Assembly (NCBI GenBank): GCA_004296455.1
Contig: AP018280.1
Coordinates: 1,736,001-1,800,000 of the forward strand
Source of the DNA: Calothrix sp. NIES-4101
GTDB taxonomy: Bacteria > Cyanobacteriota > Cyanobacteriia > Cyanobacteriales > Nostocaceae
Reading direction: 5' to 3'
DNA length: 64,000 nt
Part shown: positions 17,903 through 27,497 of the stretch, piece after piece
Numbering within the stretch: the stretch's first letter is position 1
Layout of the letters: the number at the start of each line of letters is the position of its first letter
Position numbers and translations under genes: made by a program
The notes under the pieces: generated by a model
Database searches by the model: none
Seen by the model: the letters and a program-made list of their open reading frames with translations, nothing else
What the model was told of the DNA's origin: nothing

Positions 17903-18259
17903 GACTGTTTGCTCTAACAGATAATTTAGGTTTAGATGGCGCGATCGCCTTAACAATGAATGAATCACCCCACTATATCCAATATTTATATTGATTGGGG
18001 GATAGTAGATTCTAGGAAATGTAACTAATTTGTAAATCTTTGACTCAGTATTTACATGTGCTTTTTCAGTAAATTTAATGACAGAATCCAGAAGAACTCG
18101 TAGGCTGGACAGGTAATTACTAAAATTTTGACCAGATGATGAAGAGGGAGATAGGGGAGATAGGGGAGAAGGAATAATATTAATAGACAATTAATAAACA
18201 GACTTGGCAATAAATGCCTAAATATCCCCTTCTCAGTAGTCGCTACCTAACCATTAACC
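17903..18259. other. Divergent region between response regulator and lipA, with short tandem repeats
   Basis: This 357-base region holds promoters for both directions. At 18148-18174 a 9-base unit (AGGGGAGAT) is repeated about three times, the kind of short tandem repeat common in heterocystous cyanobacteria. No operator was recognised. Confidence 0.5.
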
Positions 18260-19144
18260 ATGTCCCCGAACACAGAAATAAAGTCAGAACTAAAATCGGA
18301 AATTATGGCGATGCCTGCTTGGCTGCGTCGTCCAATTGGTAAAGCCAGCGAACTTTCAACGGTGCAGCAAATAATCAAACAGCGCCAAATTCATACGATT
18401 TGTGAAGAAGGGCGCTGCCCGAATCGTGGAGAATGTTATGCCCAAAAAACAGCAACTTTTTTGTTGATGGGGCCAACCTGCACTAGGTCTTGCGCTTTTT
18501 GTCAAGTTGATAAGGGACATGCGCCAATGCCGATTGATGAGGAGGAACCACAAAAGGTAGCAGAGGCTGTACAGCTTTTAGGCTTACGTTATGTTGTCCT
18601 CACTTCAGTAGCGCGAGATGATTTAGCTGATCAAGGTGCAGGGCATTTTGTGAGAACGATCGCTAAAATTCGCGAGTTAAACCCAGGCGTGCAAATAGAA
18701 GTTCTGACTCCTGATTTATATGGAGATATGCAGCGCATTCAAATGATCGCACAGGCAAAACCAGCTTGCTTTAATCACAATATTGAAACGGTAAGGCGTT
18801 TAACGAATCGTGTTCGACGTGGAGCTAAATATGAACGCTCGCTTTTAGTTTTGCAAACTGTTAAAGATATCGATTCGACAATTCCCACCAAGTCGGGCTT
18901 GATGTTAGGACATGGAGAAACCAGTGCCGAAGTGATTGAGACAATGGCAGACTTGCGTCGGGTAGGATGCGATCGCTTAACCATTGGTCAATACATGCGT
19001 CCATCATTAGAACATTTACCAGTACAAAAGTATTGGACACCGGCAGAATTTGCAGAATTTGGTGTTGTGGCTCAAGAAATGGGATTTACTCACGTCCGTT
19101 CTGCTCCTTTAGTTCGTAGTTCCTACCATGCTGGGGAGGAGTGA
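18260..19144 (+). CDS. lipA: Lipoyl synthase LipA (294 aa)
   Basis: This radical SAM enzyme inserts two sulfurs into protein-bound octanoyl groups. Both iron-sulfur sites are visible: the auxiliary cluster Cys48, Cys53 and Cys59 ([12 protein letters not shown]) and the SAM cluster Cys74, Cys78 and Cys81 (CTRSCAFC). The C-terminus ends in the RSSYHA motif carrying the Ser that ligates the auxiliary cluster. Length is normal. Cyanobacteria often carry two lipA genes and this may be either. It stands alone; no lipB is next to it. Confidence 0.95.
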   Translation: MSPNTEIKSELKSEIMAMPAWLRRPIGKASELSTVQQIIKQRQIHTICEEGRCPNRGECYAQKTATFLLMGPTCTRSCAFCQVDKGHAPMPIDEEEPQKVAEAVQLLGLRYVVLTSVARDDLADQGAGHFVRTIAKIRELNPGVQIEVLTPDLYGDMQRIQMIAQAKPACFNHNIETVRRLTNRVRRGAKYERSLLVLQTVKDIDSTIPTKSGLMLGHGETSAEVIETMADLRRVGCDRLTIGQYMRPSLEHLPVQKYWTPAEFAEFGVVAQEMGFTHVRSAPLVRSSYHAGEE

Positions 19145-19491
19145 TATCAGGTTCGCCTAAATAATTACGATAAAATTGACGCGGAGATGGTGAGATGGGG
19201 GGACGCAAAGAAAAATGAAGGATAACGAATTTGCTGGGTTTGATATGAGGAGTTGAGATGGAGAGGCTCACTAAAATCGTGAAACATATCCAAATTCTGA
19301 AACCCTTGTAAAATCAAGATTTATTAATTGCGTAGCTTGCTTCTCGCTCTGCGAGTATTGCGAATTGGTATTACCCCTCCTCCGGAAATCATCTTTTCCA
19401 TTCCCATTAAAAATATTTTTTACGAAAATAGGCAATAAGGGCAGCTGTTTGGTATTTCTAAAGAAGTTCTTAAAGTTAGGAGTTCATCAAA
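19145..19491. other. Intergenic region lipA-psaX
   Basis: This is 347 bases with no gene or RNA that I can recognise. It must contain the psaX promoter and 5' leader. Confidence 0.4.
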
Positions 19492-19626
19492 ATGGCACCT
19501 ACAGTTGGTCAAGATGTCCCAAATCCCGGTCCGAAACCCCCTTATACTTTCCGTACCGCTTGGGCAATCCTGCTGTTGGCTATCAACTTTTTGGTAGCAG
19601 CATACTATTTCCACATTATTGTTTAG
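19492..19626 (+). CDS. psaX: Photosystem I subunit PsaX (44 aa)
   Basis: The small gene encodes a 44-residue protein. It has a polar N-terminus rich in Pro (VPNPGPKPPYTFRTAW) and one membrane helix, ILLLAINFLVAAYYFHIIV. The block FRTxWAxLLLAINFLVAAYYF is the hallmark of PsaX, a peripheral one-helix subunit of photosystem I first seen in the Thermosynechococcus structure and present in only part of the cyanobacteria. TTAGGAG lies about 10 bases before the ATG. A strong terminator follows. It is monocistronic. Recognition rests on remembered sequence. Confidence 0.9.
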   Translation: MAPTVGQDVPNPGPKPPYTFRTAWAILLLAINFLVAAYYFHIIV

Positions 19627-19689
19627 TGAGTGGAAAGTTTTTTGAGGGTTAAATTCGCCAAGCTATTTTGATGCGAAAAAAGACTCTGT

Positions 19690-19732
19690 CGCAGGGATGA
19701 GGAAACATGTTTTTCCTGTCCCTGCGTTTTTT
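19690..19732 (+). terminator. Rho-independent terminator after psaX
   Basis: CGCAGGGA (19690-19697) pairs with TCCCTGCG (19719-19726), with further pairing of AGGAAA with TTTCCT inside. A TTTTTT run follows at 19727-19732. Confidence 0.9.
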
Positions 19733-19992
19733 GTATCTACTATCCTTCCTGGGCAATCTCCCTTGGGCACACAAGCGGGTAAAAATATCTACTTGTAAAC
19801 ATAGTTATTCTCATTTTCAAGTGATGAATTAGTTGTTACAGTTTAATGACATCTCAGTGTTATTGCTGCTTTTTACAGATAATTTGGTACAGTAGATAGG
19901 TTAACTTCTCAGTTATATTTGACACTTTCAGTTTTAACCGATAAATATAGATATAATGGTGCGTTAGTATACACAGGAACTATTGCGCTTTT

Positions 19993-21954
19993 GTGCGAGA
20001 TTATATTCGTCCGACGGTCGAGTTGACCATGCAGCAGTATTCAAGCCTACCAGAAAAAAACCTACAAGTTGATGAAACGCCAACACTTTCTCTGACAGTT
20101 CAGCAATTGCGTGCCGAACTGTTATTAGAACGTGGCTTGAATAAGTTACAGTCTCGCTTTAATGAACGTTTGGTTTCTGCTGTAAATCAAAACTTGCAGC
20201 CTTCGCGGGAGACTGAAGCCGAAATTTTTCAAGTGGTGGTTGACGAACTCAGCGATGTTTTAAATTCTAGTCAATTGGCGATACATTCTTTAGGAGTATC
20301 GTCACAAATAGCTGTACTTCCAGAGGAAGTAACTGTTGCGATCGCATTGTCGCAAATCGGCGAAACAAAGAGTAAAATTGCTTATATTTCCTCATCATTG
20401 GAGTTGAATTCTCAAAATTCGCCTCTGATGCTGAAATCACAACAGAAATTATATTTCCAGCTTGAAGAAATAATTGATTTAGAAGATTTACAATCTTTGG
20501 CAATGCAGGAACCTCCGGCTGCGTTTCCAATTGCTGTTGGTTCTGAAAATATTGCGGGATGGTTGATTGTTGCTTCTCGCCCGAATCCGGTAAACAATGA
20601 AAATTTAGCTGATGCTAACAAAGATGTTAACAAGAAATTGCGATCGCAATTTATCGAGCAGGCGATTGAGCGTTGTGTTGCCGCATTGATACAAATCAGA
20701 CAAACCCAATCCCTACAGCAAGTATGTCAGCATTTAGAAAGCTTTAATCAGGAACTTCAGCGTACCAACCAAATAAAAAATCAGTTTTTGGCAAATACTA
20801 GTCATGAAATCCGGACACCACTGAGTTCGATTCTGGGTTTCACACATTTATTATCTGTTCAAGGTTTTGAACCAAATCGCGCTCGGCATCAAGAATATTT
20901 AAATATTATCCAGTCTAGTGGAAAGCATTTATTGGCTTTAATTAACGATATTTTGGATTTATCGAAAATAGAAGCTAATCAAATGGAAGTGCAGTTAGAA
21001 GCGGTTGATTTACCCGCACTATGTCGAACTGTTTTTGCATTAGTCAAGGAAAAAGCATCTAATAAGGGTTTACAGATGCGGTTAGAGTTAGAACCAGATG
21101 TGAAGACACTCACGGCTGACTCGCTGCGACTCAAACAGATGCTATTAAATTTATTGTTTAATGCATTGAAATTTACCCAAAAGGGAACCGTAGGTTTGCA
21201 AGTTAAAAGCCATAACGGATTTGTACATTTTGTTGTTTGGGATACAGGTACGGGTATACCCAAGGAACATCAATGTGAACTATTTCAGCCCTATTCCCAA
21301 ATCGCTAATGCTTTAGTTGGGCGTGATGAGGGTACGGGCTTAGGTTTGGCTGTGACGCGGAAATTAGCAGAACTACATGGTGGCTATGTTGAAGTTGAAT
21401 CTGAAGTTAATCAGGGTTCACGGTTTACGGTTGTATTGCCGCTTTATCCTAGTGCTGAATTATTAGCAGAGAGCGAGAAAAAAGCTGAGGATATCGAGAA
21501 TAATTCTGATGTTTCTGAAGATTCTAATAATTCTCACGTTTACTTATCCCTGCCGCCCCTGGTTTCCCCTGCCCATTCTCCAAAAATTTTGTTAGTTGAG
21601 GATGATTTACTCAATGCACAGTTAATGCAAACCTATTTGGGTAAATTAGGTTATCAAGTTAATTGGGTAAAAACTGCTGCGGAAATGTGGCAGAGTTTGT
21701 CGGCACAATATCCGGCAATAATCTTGATGGATGTGTATTTGTCTGATGGCAATGGCTTGAATTTAATTAAGCAATTACGCGAACACAAAGAGCATCAAGA
21801 TATTATAGTCATAGCGCAAACCGCCATGGCAATGAAAGGCGATCGCGAAATTTGTTTAACTGCTGGTTTTGATGAATACATTTGTAAACCCATTGATTTA
21901 CCACTGCTGGCAACATTAGTTGCTAAATATAGCCAGGTTGGTAATTTAGGGTAA
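19993..21954 (+). CDS. Hybrid histidine kinase with GAF-like sensor and receiver (653 aa)
   Basis: The N-terminal part (about 60-250) looks like a divergent GAF domain. A coiled coil leads into the kinase core: H-box NTSHEIRTPLSSILGF, N-box MLLNLLFNALKFT, G1 WDTGTGIP and G2 GTGLGLAVTRKLAELHGG. A Ser/Asn/Glu-rich linker is followed by a receiver domain (about 525-650) with ILLVEDDLLNAQLM, phospho-acceptor ILMDVYLSDGNG and the Lys in YICKPIDLP. All catalytic residues are present. No membrane segment is visible, so it is a soluble sensor. The start is GTG 19993; the ATG at 20029 has no better ribosome site. The IS66 element sits immediately after the stop, and the target duplication includes its last base. 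Confidence 0.9.
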   Translation: MRDYIRPTVELTMQQYSSLPEKNLQVDETPTLSLTVQQLRAELLLERGLNKLQSRFNERLVSAVNQNLQPSRETEAEIFQVVVDELSDVLNSSQLAIHSLGVSSQIAVLPEEVTVAIALSQIGETKSKIAYISSSLELNSQNSPLMLKSQQKLYFQLEEIIDLEDLQSLAMQEPPAAFPIAVGSENIAGWLIVASRPNPVNNENLADANKDVNKKLRSQFIEQAIERCVAALIQIRQTQSLQQVCQHLESFNQELQRTNQIKNQFLANTSHEIRTPLSSILGFTHLLSVQGFEPNRARHQEYLNIIQSSGKHLLALINDILDLSKIEANQMEVQLEAVDLPALCRTVFALVKEKASNKGLQMRLELEPDVKTLTADSLRLKQMLLNLLFNALKFTQKGTVGLQVKSHNGFVHFVVWDTGTGIPKEHQCELFQPYSQIANALVGRDEGTGLGLAVTRKLAELHGGYVEVESEVNQGSRFTVVLPLYPSAELLAESEKKAEDIENNSDVSEDSNNSHVYLSLPPLVSPAHSPKILLVEDDLLNAQLMQTYLGKLGYQVNWVKTAAEMWQSLSAQYPAIILMDVYLSDGNGLNLIKQLREHKEHQDIIVIAQTAMAMKGDREICLTAGFDEYICKPIDLPLLATLVAKYSQVGNLG

Positions 21955-21961
21955 TACAAAT
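21954..21961. repeat. Target site duplication of the IS66 element, left copy
   Basis: ATACAAAT here and again at 23640-23647. Eight bases is the usual duplication for IS66-family elements. Confidence 0.85.
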
Positions 21962-23639
21962 GTAGTTTTTCACTCTCCTGCATCAAAAAAGGATTAAGAA
22001 GCAACAGGAATGGGGGGATGTTTTATACCTTTACGAGCCTGAGTAAGAACCATTGCAATATAACCCCAAGGATCAACTTTTCTGAGACGACAAGTTTCAA
22101 TGACACTCAAAACAGAGCAGTAAGCTAAACTGCCTTCAGTAGTGCGAGTACCATAGCTAATACGTCGAGCAATAACGGCATGTCGTAAAGCCCGTTCAGC
22201 CTCATTATTGGTTGCTGGTAATTGCGGATGATAAAAACACGCAACCACAGCGTCCCAATCAGCTAAAATTTCTTTTGCTAGAGCCTTTAACTTACTATGC
22301 TCTGCAAGCGTAGCCAATCGGCAGACTCTGTATAGGCGAGCGGGGTGTGAGTCTTTTTCATCTGTATCCCCGTCGCCGATAGCAAGTGTATGTATTAGTT
22401 CCCTCAGTTCCTCTAAAAGCCACTGCCCTAAATCCGCCACTTCTTTATCTACTGCTTCGGTCAAAGCGATCGCTTTACGAATCAGATGAGCTAAACAATG
22501 TTGGCGTTTTGGGTAATGACTGTAGGCTCCATACCCATCAGTTACTAACCATCCCACAAATGCATCACTGATCAACCGCAGTAATTCTTCTTGACGACGA
22601 CTACCGATGTGGTAAACGGCAATTGTTTTCGTAATCGCTACCCATAACCACCGATATTTCCCTTTCTCATACCAGGGTGTTTCATCAAGGTGGATTATTT
22701 CTGACGATTGCAATTGTTCAATTAATTCCTCAACGACTGGGGAACAAGCTATTCCTACCTCTCGAATACATCTGTCGATTGTTCCGACTGACAGCGATAC
22801 ACCTACCCAATCGTTCAATAACTCTCTTATTTTCGGTCGGGACATACGGTATCGTATTGCAACAGAAGCAATAAACGTTGCCAGCATCGGACCGACAAGT
22901 CCATACTCCTGCAAGCTTAAATCTCTGCTTCTTCCTTCAACTACCGAAACATACCCGACTAAAGGCTTTTCTTTTGTTTGGTGTCCACAGGTGCAAGTCG
23001 CCTGATAGTAATGATGAAGCGTACACTTTACCTCAATTCCAGACTCTAATTTTTCCAGTTCCAATACGTAATAGCCCATGTGGGGTTTTGCTTGTTGGTC
23101 TATTTCTAATCCACTGTTACACGATGCACAAGTTTTTGGGTAATGGGATATGGTTTGGTTTGGCACTAAGGGTGCTGTCCGCCATATCCCCTTAGCCCCT
23201 GGTTGTTTTCCCGGCTTTTTTAGAGCGAATCCCTTACTTTTTGGTTTTTCCCTGGATTCGGAAACAACCTTATCTTCTTGCTTTGGTTCTGTTTGTGATT
23301 CTGAGTGCGGTGTTTGTTCTTCTTGGTGTAACCCTGATTTTTCCTTACTTTTGAATTGGTCTGATGATGGGGGTAAGGAACTATTGCTCGAATTTTGCTC
23401 TAATTTTTCTAGTTGCTCGACTGCTAGTTTATGAAGATTTCCCGCAACTTCCACCAATTTCTGCTTGTCCAGAGATTGGAAGTAGTCCCGGTTCATTTGT
23501 GCTAAGTCTTCTTTACTCAGTCGGTTCATGAGCTTTTGGTTTGCATTGCACAATGATTTTTTACATTACCATATGAACTACACCCCTAGTTTTACCTACA
23601 CTGCAAACTCTTGTTTTAGGGGGGAAAGTGAAAAACTAC
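21962..23639 (-). mobile_element. Complete IS66-family insertion sequence (1678 bp)
   Basis: The boundaries follow from terminal inverted repeats and a target duplication. The left end GTAGTTTTTCACTCTCC and the reverse complement of the right end GTAGTTTTTCACTTTCC agree at 16 of 17 positions. ATACAAAT flanks both sides. The element carries a single transposase gene (TnpC type) and no tnpA/tnpB accessory genes, as in the smaller IS66 subgroup. Intact gene, near-perfect ends and perfect duplication suggest recent insertion. Confidence 0.9.
21994..23529 (-). CDS. IS66-family transposase (TnpC type), 511 aa
   Basis: The N-terminus has the leucine-zipper-like helix and the LEQNSSNSSLPPSSDQ motif typical of IS66 TnpC. 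A zinc-finger region with CASC and CTCGH follows, then the DDE core with IIHLDETPWYEKGKYRWLWV, WLVTDGYGAYSHYPKRQHCL and ATNNEAERALRHAVIARR. The C-terminal tail contains RKVDPWGYIAMVL. No stop or shift interrupts it. ATG 23529 is preferred to the TTG at 23553. It moves its own element; the neighbours are unrelated. Confidence 0.93.
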   Translation of the reverse strand: MNRLSKEDLAQMNRDYFQSLDKQKLVEVAGNLHKLAVEQLEKLEQNSSNSSLPPSSDQFKSKEKSGLHQEEQTPHSESQTEPKQEDKVVSESREKPKSKGFALKKPGKQPGAKGIWRTAPLVPNQTISHYPKTCASCNSGLEIDQQAKPHMGYYVLELEKLESGIEVKCTLHHYYQATCTCGHQTKEKPLVGYVSVVEGRSRDLSLQEYGLVGPMLATFIASVAIRYRMSRPKIRELLNDWVGVSLSVGTIDRCIREVGIACSPVVEELIEQLQSSEIIHLDETPWYEKGKYRWLWVAITKTIAVYHIGSRRQEELLRLISDAFVGWLVTDGYGAYSHYPKRQHCLAHLIRKAIALTEAVDKEVADLGQWLLEELRELIHTLAIGDGDTDEKDSHPARLYRVCRLATLAEHSKLKALAKEILADWDAVVACFYHPQLPATNNEAERALRHAVIARRISYGTRTTEGSLAYCSVLSVIETCRLRKVDPWGYIAMVLTQARKGIKHPPIPVAS

Positions 23640-23647
23640 ATACAAAT
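23640..23647. repeat. Target site duplication of the IS66 element, right copy
   Basis: ATACAAAT, identical to 21954-21961. Confidence 0.85.
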
Positions 23648-23668
23648 GAGGGCGTGACTAAATTAAAA

Positions 23669-25042
23669 TTAAATTAATTTTTCCAATGCTATTTGCATAT
23701 CTTTAGTTAAATCAGCAACAGCCTGTTTTGCACTTTGACGATTACCTTTATAAGTCGGATATCTCTCCGAAACAGATATTGGTTTCCCAATAGTTATTTT
23801 CGCTTTTTGCTTGCCTAAATCAGGGCGCTTAGAAGTATTTTCTCCCGTAATTCTGCTCACCATTTGCCATAAAATTAACAGTGTTTCCGAAAAACGTTCA
23901 GGGCTAGGATTTTCCCGTACATATTCACCAGTAACCGCCACAAAACTTTCTACCAAACGCATATGCCACATATGCATATTCGCCTCATCAGCAATGCGAT
24001 CGCCTAATCCTTTTTCAACTGCCGATAAAGATTTAATATCTTTAAATTCTTCTCTAAAAATACAATTCCAACCTGCTTGTTCTACTCGCCGACATCTATC
24101 AGTTAATGAACCTTTTGGTTGTAAATTAAAATAAGCTTCTGCTACTTTTAAGATTTCATTTAAGACAGCTTGCAAACGCATAGCAATCGCATGATTTTGA
24201 TCGCGAGGAAGTTCCCCATTACTTGGCAATTGGCAACGATAAAACTTACTATAAAAGTTTTCCATTATTGTTAATAAATGGTCTGCCAAACGTAACAAGC
24301 GCAAATAGAGGAAATCACTCGCTTTCCCATCGACACTGGCAGCTTGGGGAAAATTTGGTAAACCACTTTTCAGTTCTAACTCAGTCAGTAAATTTGCGAT
24401 CGCTTTCCAAGGGTTTTCGACGTAACTATATTTAATCCCCACTGGGAGAATTAGGACTTCTTGACTGCGTCCAGCTTTTTGCAAGTCTTCAGCACACCAA
24501 AACCCCATTTGGGCAATTCCCGGTTCTAAGGGACTAATTATCTCACTTAAACCATTGGTAGCCCCCTCTGGAGCCGCAGCCATCGGGAAAATTCCATTCG
24601 CAAACAAATCTCTAGCACTCTTTAAACCCGTCCAATCAGCTTTACCTCGCTGAATCGGTGTCCCCGCTAAATTTTGCGCTATCCAGGCAACATACTCACC
24701 CGCCCACAGGGGAATGCCTCTGTCATAGATGAAATGGGCATGGATTGGTTGGGTAAACTTAATTTTTTGTTGTCGCGCCACTTCGGGTACTATCCGTGCA
24801 AAAAAATAACCCAAAGCCACCGGATCATCGATTTTCGGGTGACGAAATGCTAACATAAAGCGGATTTTCCCCGCTTGAAACTGGCTATATAAATCCGTTA
24901 ACACCTCAACATTCTCTGCCTCTACAGTAGTGAGTGCAGTTTGCGATCGCATCCACAAAGGTAACATCAGATGTGTCAGACGCAAAAACCAAGGATTATA
25001 TTTTGGTTGGATAAATTCGAGGGGTGGCTGTGCTTGATACAT
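23669..25042 (-). CDS. PlsC-like glycerolipid acyltransferase family protein (457 aa)
   Basis: The acyltransferase core shows an HX4D-type block I (AFRHPKIDD), a substrate block APEGATNG (PEG motif) and the hydrophobic VLILPVGIKYSY strand expected in LPLAT enzymes. At 457 residues it is about twice the size of PlsC, with an extra helical C-terminal half (about 230-457) containing a second basic region. It may acylate lysophosphatidate or a related glycerolipid at the membrane surface. The substrate cannot be told. It is divergent from proS, separated by 171 bases of G-rich sequence, and its 3' end faces the IS66 element. Confidence 0.8.
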   Translation of the reverse strand: MYQAQPPLEFIQPKYNPWFLRLTHLMLPLWMRSQTALTTVEAENVEVLTDLYSQFQAGKIRFMLAFRHPKIDDPVALGYFFARIVPEVARQQKIKFTQPIHAHFIYDRGIPLWAGEYVAWIAQNLAGTPIQRGKADWTGLKSARDLFANGIFPMAAAPEGATNGLSEIISPLEPGIAQMGFWCAEDLQKAGRSQEVLILPVGIKYSYVENPWKAIANLLTELELKSGLPNFPQAASVDGKASDFLYLRLLRLADHLLTIMENFYSKFYRCQLPSNGELPRDQNHAIAMRLQAVLNEILKVAEAYFNLQPKGSLTDRCRRVEQAGWNCIFREEFKDIKSLSAVEKGLGDRIADEANMHMWHMRLVESFVAVTGEYVRENPSPERFSETLLILWQMVSRITGENTSKRPDLGKQKAKITIGKPISVSERYPTYKGNRQSAKQAVADLTKDMQIALEKLI

Positions 25043-25213
25043 AAAATTGGGAATGGGGAATGGAAAACGGCAAATGCGGAGAAGGGAAGAGGCGAAGAAA
25101 ATAAAACTATCTATCTCTATCTCTATTTGTCCCTTTGTCTCTGATTCACTTCTTAACTTTTAGTTTTAAACTTAACCGAGAACGAAATTACTTTAACTGA
25201 AAAGAGGACAAGG

Positions 25214-27034
25214 ATGCGACTGTCACAAATGCTATTCGTCACACTGAGAGATGACCCCGCAGATGCGGAAATCCCCAGTCACAAATTACTCCTTCGCGCA
25301 GGTTATATTCGTCGCATCGGGGCTGGTGTCTATGCGTATCTGCCTTTAATGTGGCGGGTACTGCAAAAAGTATCCCAGATTGTGCGTGAGGAAATGAATG
25401 CCACTGGCGCGCAAGAATGCCTTTTACCGCAATTACAACCGGCGGAATTGTGGAAAGAGTCGGGACGCTGGGATACGTATACCAAAGCGGAAGGTATCAT
25501 GTTTGCGCTAACAGACCGACGTGAACAACAGGTAGCATTGGGACCTACTCACGAGGAGGTAATTACTTACGTGGCGCGGGATATGATTAAATCCTATCGT
25601 CAGCTACCCCAGCACCTCTATCAAATTCAAACCAAATTCCGTGATGAAATCCGCCCTCGCTTTGGGTTAATGCGCGGACGGGAATTTATTATGAAGGATG
25701 GGTATTCGTTCCACGCTGACGAGGAAAGCCTGAAGAAAACCTATCAAGATATGTACAAGGCATACAGTAATATGCTGCGTCGTAGTGGCTTGAAATTTCG
25801 CCCTGTAGAAGCTGATTCTGGGGCGATCGGTGGTTCGGGTTCAACTGAGTTTATGGTGCTTGCAGAAGCTGGGGAAGATGAGGTTTTGTACACTGAAGAT
25901 GGGAAATATGCTGCAAACGTGGAAAAGGCAATTTCCTTACCTGCGGATGTGGAAGCTTCACCCTTTACAAATTATGAAAAACGGGAAACTCCAGGCACCG
26001 AAACGATTGAAAAGCTGTGTCGTTTCCTCAAATGTTCCCCTACCAATGTTGTTAAAAATGTACTGTATCAAGCTATCTACGATAATGGGATGACGGTACT
26101 AGTATTAGTTAGCATCCGTGGCGACCAAGAAGTTAATGAAGTTAAATTAATCAATGAATTGACAAAACAGGCTTCCCAGTACGGTGCAAATACAATTCTG
26201 AGCCTGACTGTTCCCGATACTGAAGCTCAAGGGAAATGGGCAGCAAAAGCTTTACCTTTAGGTTATATAGCACCAGATATTGAGGATGATTATATTCAAT
26301 CTAGCAAGGATATTGCGCCAAAGTTCCTGCGTTTAGCTGATCGCACCGTTATAGATTTAGAGAATTTTGTCACAGGTGCAAATGCATCTGGTTATCACAT
26401 TGTCGGAGCTAACTGGAATCAGCAAATTAAATTACCTGAATTAGTAGTAGATATACGTAAAGCTAGACCAGGAGATAGGTCAGTACACGATATTCAGCAA
26501 ATAATTCAAAGTGCACGTGGTATCGAAGTTGGACATATATTTCAACTAGGCACTAAGTATTCCCTGGCGATGGGTGCTACCTACACTAACGAGCAGGGTG
26601 AAGAAAAACCCTTAATTATGGGTTGTTACGGTGTGGGAGTTTCTCGACTGGCACAATCGGCTGTAGAACAATCCTACGATAAAGATGGGATAATCTTTCC
26701 TGTCGCGATCGCACCTTATCATGCAATTATTTGTATCCCCAATATTAATGATGCCCAGCAGGTGGAAACGGCGGAAAAACTCTACAAGGAGTTAAATCAA
26801 GTGGGTGTGGAGACAATACTTGATGATCGCAATGAACGTGCTGGTGTTAAGTTTAAAGATGCCGATTTAATTGGCATTCCCTTTAGAATTGTGACTGGTA
26901 AAGCATTGGCGAATGGTAAAGTTGAAGTCGTCAAAAGGGCAACTAAGGAAGCACAAGAAGTTGCAGTTGCAGAAGTTGTGGCGACTTTGAAAAATTGGGT
27001 AGCAGAGGCGATTCAACCATCTTCATCATCTTGA
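25214..27034 (+). CDS. proS: Prolyl-tRNA synthetase (606 aa)
   Basis: This class II synthetase charges tRNA-Pro. The bacterial long form is present: N-terminal catalytic core with motif 2 around [20 protein letters not shown], an editing (INS) domain in the middle (about 220-390), motif 3 [18 protein letters not shown], and a C-terminal anticodon-binding domain ending near residue 590. Length is normal. It is preceded by AAGAGGACAAGG before the ATG, and a terminator lies about 95 bases beyond the stop, so it is a single-gene unit. Confidence 0.97.
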   Translation: MRLSQMLFVTLRDDPADAEIPSHKLLLRAGYIRRIGAGVYAYLPLMWRVLQKVSQIVREEMNATGAQECLLPQLQPAELWKESGRWDTYTKAEGIMFALTDRREQQVALGPTHEEVITYVARDMIKSYRQLPQHLYQIQTKFRDEIRPRFGLMRGREFIMKDGYSFHADEESLKKTYQDMYKAYSNMLRRSGLKFRPVEADSGAIGGSGSTEFMVLAEAGEDEVLYTEDGKYAANVEKAISLPADVEASPFTNYEKRETPGTETIEKLCRFLKCSPTNVVKNVLYQAIYDNGMTVLVLVSIRGDQEVNEVKLINELTKQASQYGANTILSLTVPDTEAQGKWAAKALPLGYIAPDIEDDYIQSSKDIAPKFLRLADRTVIDLENFVTGANASGYHIVGANWNQQIKLPELVVDIRKARPGDRSVHDIQQIIQSARGIEVGHIFQLGTKYSLAMGATYTNEQGEEKPLIMGCYGVGVSRLAQSAVEQSYDKDGIIFPVAIAPYHAIICIPNINDAQQVETAEKLYKELNQVGVETILDDRNERAGVKFKDADLIGIPFRIVTGKALANGKVEVVKRATKEAQEVAVAEVVATLKNWVAEAIQPSSSS

Positions 27035-27126
27035 ATCCCATTACCCATCATTAATATCTAAAATCTCGATTTGACTAGTAAGAGAGAGGGGAAAGTTGAC
27101 GTACTCACCGACCCATATTTAATCCT

Positions 27127-27156
27127 CAAAACCCGTACAATAAAATACGGGTTTTG
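27127..27156. terminator. Terminator after proS
   Basis: CAAAACCCGTA (27127-27137) pairs perfectly with TACGGGTTTTG (27146-27156) around an 8-base loop. T-rich sequence follows (ATTTT). Confidence 0.85.
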
Positions 27157-27497
27157 ATTTTCGATTCATCATCAGTCAAATTAGATTTTGCTGAAAAAAG
27201 ATAAAAAAGAGGCTTTGCAAGGGTATCAGACCAGGAAAATATATTCAGGTACAAGAAAAAAAGCGAAAATCAGCAAACCCTAAATATATTAGCTTTCCAG
27301 ATTTTTCACATTGATATTTAATTTAGGCAAGAAAGTTGGAGGAGTCGTAAGAAATAATCCTGGTATCAAATCCGTTGCACTGGAATTAGGAATTTATCCA
27401 ATTGATGATCAGAAATTCTCGGAATTGGTTGTGTACGGGAAAATACGTTGATATTTGATAGTATAGGGTCAAGTGCTGTGATTTTTGGGTCGGGGCT
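27157..27497. other. Region upstream of the CHAT gene, with a doubtful 46-codon frame
   Basis: It holds the promoter of the CHAT operon. A short frame from TTG 27311 to TGA 27451 reads VGGVVRNNPGIKSVALELGI and then YPIDDQKFSELVVYGKIR. Its composition looks protein-like, but it has no ribosome site and I do not recognise it. It could be a remnant of a lost gene. Confidence 0.25.

Noticed and set aside
17903-18190. N-terminal extension of the response regulator frame
   Set aside because: Encoded by G-rich tandem repeats; the receiver domain starts directly at the GTG at 17902.
22386-23434. Several frames on the plus strand across the IS66 transposase
   Set aside because: Antisense shadows of the transposase gene.
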